A stretch of DNA of 54,059 nt from Bradyrhizobium acaciae. Its GTDB lineage: Bacteria; Pseudomonadota; Alphaproteobacteria; Rhizobiales; Xanthobacteraceae. The DNA is taken from the NCBI RefSeq assembly GCF_020889785.1, contig NZ_JACMYK010000037.1, positions 1 through 54,059 of the forward strand, in the 5' to 3' direction. The translations under genes and the position numbers were made by a program. Below, one piece after another: positions 50,946 to 54,059 of this stretch (position 1 is the first letter of the stretch; each line of letters begins with the position of its first letter). The notes below the pieces were generated by a model. That model worked only from the letters and a program-made list of their open reading frames with translations. It was not told the DNA's origin and did no database searches.

Positions 50946-51670
50946 TCCTTTTTCCAGCGATTGATCTGAAGAACGGCCAGTGCGTGCGCCTCGAGCAGGG
51001 CGACATGGCGCGCGCCACCGTGTTCAATCTCGATCCGGCGGCGCAGGCGGCAAGCTTCGCCGCGCAGGGTTTCGAATATCTCCACGTCGTCGATCTCGAC
51101 GGCGCCTTCGCCGGCAAGCCGATGAATGCGCATGCGGTGGAGGCGATGCTGAAAGCCGTCAAAATGCCGGTGCAACTCGGCGGCGGCATCCGCGACCTCA
51201 AGACCATCGAGGCCTGGCTCGACAAGGGCATCACGCGCGTCATCATCGGCACCGCGGCGGTGCGCGATCCTGAACTGGTGAAGGGCGCGGCGAAGCAATT
51301 CCCCGGCCGTGTGGCCGTCGGCCTCGATGCGCGCGACGGCAAGGTCGCGGTCGAGGGCTGGGCCGAGACATCGCATGTGACCGCGCTCGACATCGCTGAG
51401 CGATTCGAGGATGCCGGTGTCGCTGCGATCATCTTCACCGACATCGCCCGCGACGGCCTGCTCAAAGGCCTCAACCTCGATGCGACCATCGCGCTCGCCG
51501 ACCGGATCTCGATTCCGGTGGTCGCCTCCGGCGGCTTCGCCTCGATCGACGACGTCAAGGCGTTGCTGGAGCCGCGCGCCAAAAAGCTTGCCGGCGCGAT
51601 CGTCGGCCGTGCGCTGTATGACGGACGGCTCGATCCGGCCGCCGCGCTCAAGCTGATCCGCGGCGCGTAG
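50942..51670 (+). CDS. hisA: Phosphoribosylformimino-AICAR phosphate isomerase
   Basis: A 242-residue TIM barrel (ProFAR isomerase). The first catalytic Asp is in LFPAIDLKNGQCVRLEQGD near residue 8 and the second in FTDIARDGLLKGLN near residue 130. The phosphate loops are QLGGGIRDL and ASGGFASIDD. The GTG start at 50942 overlaps the hisH stop as GTGA. It is followed by hisF, its structural twin. Confidence 0.95.
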   Translation: MILFPAIDLKNGQCVRLEQGDMARATVFNLDPAAQAASFAAQGFEYLHVVDLDGAFAGKPMNAHAVEAMLKAVKMPVQLGGGIRDLKTIEAWLDKGITRVIIGTAAVRDPELVKGAAKQFPGRVAVGLDARDGKVAVEGWAETSHVTALDIAERFEDAGVAAIIFTDIARDGLLKGLNLDATIALADRISIPVVASGGFASIDDVKALLEPRAKKLAGAIVGRALYDGRLDPAAALKLIRGA

Positions 51671-51740
51671 CTTATGTTTGACGCGTTTTCTTCACGCGAA
51701 CCGTGCCCACTTCGCTGGAAAACGCTATCGGGAGAGACAC

Positions 51741-52517
51741 ATGTTCAAGGTTCGCGTGATCCCCTGTCTCGACGTCAAGGATGGGCGCGTGGTCAAGGGC
51801 GTCAACTTCGTCGATCTGCGCGACGCCGGCGACCCGGTCGAGGCCGCGATCGCCTATGACGCCGCCGGCGCCGACGAGCTCACCTTCCTCGACATCACCG
51901 CCACCCATGAAAACCGCGGCATCATGCTGGACGTGGTGCGGCGGACCGCCGAAGCCTGCTTCATGCCGCTGACCGTGGGCGGCGGCGTCCGCACCGTCGA
52001 CGACATCAAGACCCTGCTGCGCTCGGGCGCCGACAAGGTCTCGATCAATTCGGCGGCAGTCAGCCGGCGCGAATTCGTCAAGGAAGCGGCCGAGAAGTAC
52101 GGCGAGCAATGCATCGTGGTCGCGATCGACGCCAAGCGGGTGAAGCGCGCCGGCGGCTCGGACCGCTGGGAGATCTTCACCCATGGTGGGCGTAATGCCA
52201 CCGGGATCGATGCCATCGAATATGCCCAGGAGGTCGTCTCGCTGGGCGCTGGCGAAATCCTGCTGACCTCAATGGACCGCGACGGCACCCGACAGGGCTT
52301 TGACCTGCCGCTGACCCGCGCGATTGCGGACAGTGTCCCCGTACCGGTCATCGCGTCGGGTGGCGTCGGCAATCTCGACCATCTGGTCGACGGCGTCCGC
52401 GAGGGTCACGCTACCGGCGTGCTGGCCGCGTCGATCTTCCACTTCGGGGAATTTACCATCCGCCAGGCCAAGGATCACATGGTGCGCGCCGGCCTGCCGA
52501 TGCGGCTCGATCCGTAG
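51741..52517 (+). CDS. hisF: Imidazole glycerol phosphate synthase cyclase subunit
   Basis: A 258-residue TIM barrel that with HisH makes imidazole glycerol phosphate and AICAR. The first Asp is in VIPCLDVKDGRVVKGVNF near residue 11, the second in CIVVAIDAKRV near residue 130. Phosphate loops are VGGGVRTVDD and ASGGVGNLDH. ATG 51741 follows GGGAGAG. The upstream codons in the same frame (to 51678) are not conserved. It lies 70 bases after hisA. Confidence 0.96.
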   Translation: MFKVRVIPCLDVKDGRVVKGVNFVDLRDAGDPVEAAIAYDAAGADELTFLDITATHENRGIMLDVVRRTAEACFMPLTVGGGVRTVDDIKTLLRSGADKVSINSAAVSRREFVKEAAEKYGEQCIVVAIDAKRVKRAGGSDRWEIFTHGGRNATGIDAIEYAQEVVSLGAGEILLTSMDRDGTRQGFDLPLTRAIADSVPVPVIASGGVGNLDHLVDGVREGHATGVLAASIFHFGEFTIRQAKDHMVRAGLPMRLDP

Positions 52518-52624
52518 CGCGGTTCGGAAACACAGTGATCCGGGACTCCTTGTCACAAAAATGCTAAGTCCCAATTTAGGGATGGCACCCTGGCGGTGCC
52601 GGTGCGCATGCTTGAGTTGAGTTG

Positions 52625-52948
52625 ATGTCGCGTTTCACGGTCCACGATTTGGCCGCCACCATCGACGCCCGCGCTGCATCGGGCGGCGAGGCGTCCTATA
52701 CCCGCAAGCTGCTCGACAAGGGCGCGGAGCACTGTGCCAAGAAATTGGGCGAGGAAGCGGTCGAGACCGTGATCGCCGCAGTCGAGAATGACCGCGATCA
52801 TCTCATCGCGGAAAGTGCCGATCTCGTGTTTCACCTGCTGGTTCTGTTGAAATCACGCGGCGTGAGACTGGAGGATGTCGAGGCCGCGCTGGAGAAGCGC
52901 ACCGCGATGTCGGGACTGGAAGAGAAGGCGTCGCGCAAGCGCGACTAG
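52625..52948 (+). CDS. hisE: Phosphoribosyl-ATP pyrophosphatase
   Basis: A 107-residue all-helical MazG-fold HisE, step 2 of histidine synthesis. The metal-binding motif is AKKLGEEAVETVIAA near residue 40, followed by LIAESADLVFHLLVLLKSRG. It is a stand-alone enzyme, not fused to hisI. It starts about 107 bases after hisF and is followed closely by coaA. A TTG directly before the ATG is an unlikely alternative start. Confidence 0.94.
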   Translation: MSRFTVHDLAATIDARAASGGEASYTRKLLDKGAEHCAKKLGEEAVETVIAAVENDRDHLIAESADLVFHLLVLLKSRGVRLEDVEAALEKRTAMSGLEEKASRKRD

Positions 52949-52980
52949 CGCAAATGATCGAGCGCATGGAGAGGGGCGTC

Positions 52981-53937
52981 ATGGACATCCGGGCACCAGA
53001 TCAGCAGTACAACCCCTACCGCACCTTCACGCGTCAGCAATGGTCGCATCTGCGCGACGATACGCCGATGACGCTGGAGCCGGGCGAGTTCGATCGCCTG
53101 CGTTCAATGCACGATCGCCTCGACCTTCAGGAGGTCGAGGACATCTACCTGCCGCTGTCGCGGCTGCTCTCGATCTATGTCGATGCCACCCAGCGGCTGT
53201 ATTATTCGCAGCGCCAGTTCCTCAACATCCGCGACCGCAAGATGCCCTACATCGTCGGCGTCGCCGGTTCGGTCGCGGTCGGCAAGTCGACCACGGCCCG
53301 CGTGCTCCAGGCGCTGCTGGCGCGTTGGTCGCCGCGGCCGAAGGTCGATTTGATCACGACCGACGGTTTCCTGTTTCCCAATGCCGTGCTCGAGCGGCAG
53401 GGCATCATGCAGAAGAAGGGCTTTCCCGAGAGCTACGACCTGCCGACGCTGCTGTCGTTCCTCAGCGATATCAAGGCCGGACGGCGTCGCGTGCGCGCGC
53501 CGGTCTATTCGCATCTGACCTATGACATCGTGCCCAACAAATGGGTCGAGATCGACCAGCCCGACATCCTGATCGTCGAGGGCGTCAACGTGCTGCAAAC
53601 CGGACGGCTGCCGCGCGACGGCAAGGCGGTGCCGTTCGTCTCCGACTTCTTCGACTTCTCGGTCTATATCGACGCCGACGAGTCCGCGCTGCGGCAGTGG
53701 TATATCAAGCGCTTCCTGGCGCTGCGCGACACCGCGTTCACTGATCCCCGATCCTACTTCCACCGTTACGCGCCGCTGTCGGACGAGGAAGCAACCGCGA
53801 CTGCGATCGCGATCTGGGAGCGCACCAACCTCGCCAATCTCGAGGACAACATCCTGCCGACCCGCCCCCGCGCGACGCTGATCCTGAAGAAGGGTGCCGA
53901 TCACGTGGTGCAGACGGTCGCATTGCGGCGGCTGTAA
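52981..53937 (+). CDS. coaA: Pantothenate kinase (type I)
   Basis: A 318-residue CoaA, the first step of CoA synthesis from pantothenate. The P-loop is GVAGSVAVGKSTTARVLQAL near residue 94. The N-terminal part (YNPYRTFTRQQWSHLRDDTP) and DLITTDGFLFPNAVLERQG, DILIVEGVNVLQTG are typical of the prokaryotic type I enzyme, which CoA inhibits. ATG 52981 has GAGAGGGG at a good distance. The ATG at 52954 would add nine residues but lacks a ribosome site. It follows hisE by 32 bases and may be read through from the his operon. Confidence 0.94.
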   Translation: MDIRAPDQQYNPYRTFTRQQWSHLRDDTPMTLEPGEFDRLRSMHDRLDLQEVEDIYLPLSRLLSIYVDATQRLYYSQRQFLNIRDRKMPYIVGVAGSVAVGKSTTARVLQALLARWSPRPKVDLITTDGFLFPNAVLERQGIMQKKGFPESYDLPTLLSFLSDIKAGRRRVRAPVYSHLTYDIVPNKWVEIDQPDILIVEGVNVLQTGRLPRDGKAVPFVSDFFDFSVYIDADESALRQWYIKRFLALRDTAFTDPRSYFHRYAPLSDEEATATAIAIWERTNLANLEDNILPTRPRATLILKKGADHVVQTVALRRL

Positions 53938-53969
53938 GCTCACCGCATCTCGGCGAACGAGCTACATAA

Positions 53970-54045
53970 CGGCTGTCGTCCCTGCGAAAGCAGGGACCCA
54001 TAGCCACAGCTGTCTGTGATTTGCAGGGCTGTGGCCACGGCGGGC
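53970..54045. repeat. Palindromic repeats at the right edge
   Basis: First GTCGTCCCTGCGAAAGCAGGGACCC (arms TCCCTGC/GCAGGGA), then a looser pair, CCACAGC at 54004 with GCTGTGG at 54029. The same CTGCGAA(A)GCAGGGA unit appears near 11550. The region holds no gene up to the window edge. Confidence 0.6.
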
Positions 54046-54059
54046 GCAAAACTAGCTTC

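Overview
The window is about 54 kb of GC-rich chromosome from an alphaproteobacterium. It is most likely a Bradyrhizobium or a close Nitrobacteraceae relative, judged from gene order (parAB-rsmG-mnmG-mnmE-rho-hemJ next to ppsR-maf-coaE-dnaQ), protein similarity to that family as I remember it, and dispersed palindromic repeats of the Bradyrhizobium type. Most genes are core housekeeping genes. I found no insertion sequence, prophage, CRISPR array or defence island.

Layout. 1-3467 (minus strand): LPS transport (rnd, lptC, two tandem lptA-type genes, and the start of what is probably lptB). 3826-9922: an accessory stretch with an MFS transporter, a DUF4279 gene broken by an in-frame TGA, and an RND pump with its periplasmic adaptor. 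10333-16882: a tRNA-Leu with a clear promoter, a complex I NDUFA9-like protein, uppP, the divisome factor fzlA overlapping queG, a thioesterase, an NTF2-like protein and a hydrolase. 17111-24831: translation genes infC (AUU start), rpmI, rplT, pheS and pheT, then a TauE-type permease and a metallo-beta-lactamase-fold protein. 25161-29375: leuS-lptE-holA, where leuS has a compositionally foreign 3' fifth.

29514-41233 looks like the chromosome origin and segregation region. parB, parA, rsmG, mnmG, mnmE, rho and hemJ all point left; ppsR, maf, coaE and dnaQ all point right. Between the two sets lies a 462-base gap (37929-38390) with a 33% GC patch and several DnaA-box-like 9-mers, the best candidate for oriC. 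Five parS sites (GTTTCACGTGAAAC core) sit in and around rsmG, mnmG and mnmE, between the parAB genes and the candidate origin.

41385-54059: secB, then timA-mltA-smr, a polytopic membrane protein, and the HslUV protease (hslU, an acetyltransferase, hslV) divergent from a histidine operon (hisB, a DUF2628 gene, hisH, hisA, hisF, hisE) that ends with coaA.

No obviously new biological system is visible. The most useful leads are the candidate oriC with its parS cluster, the mosaic leuS, the tandem lptA genes, the nonsense-interrupted DUF4279 gene, and a palindrome-rich AT-rich gap between mnmE and rho. Functions are inferred from protein sequence read by eye; no database search was run.
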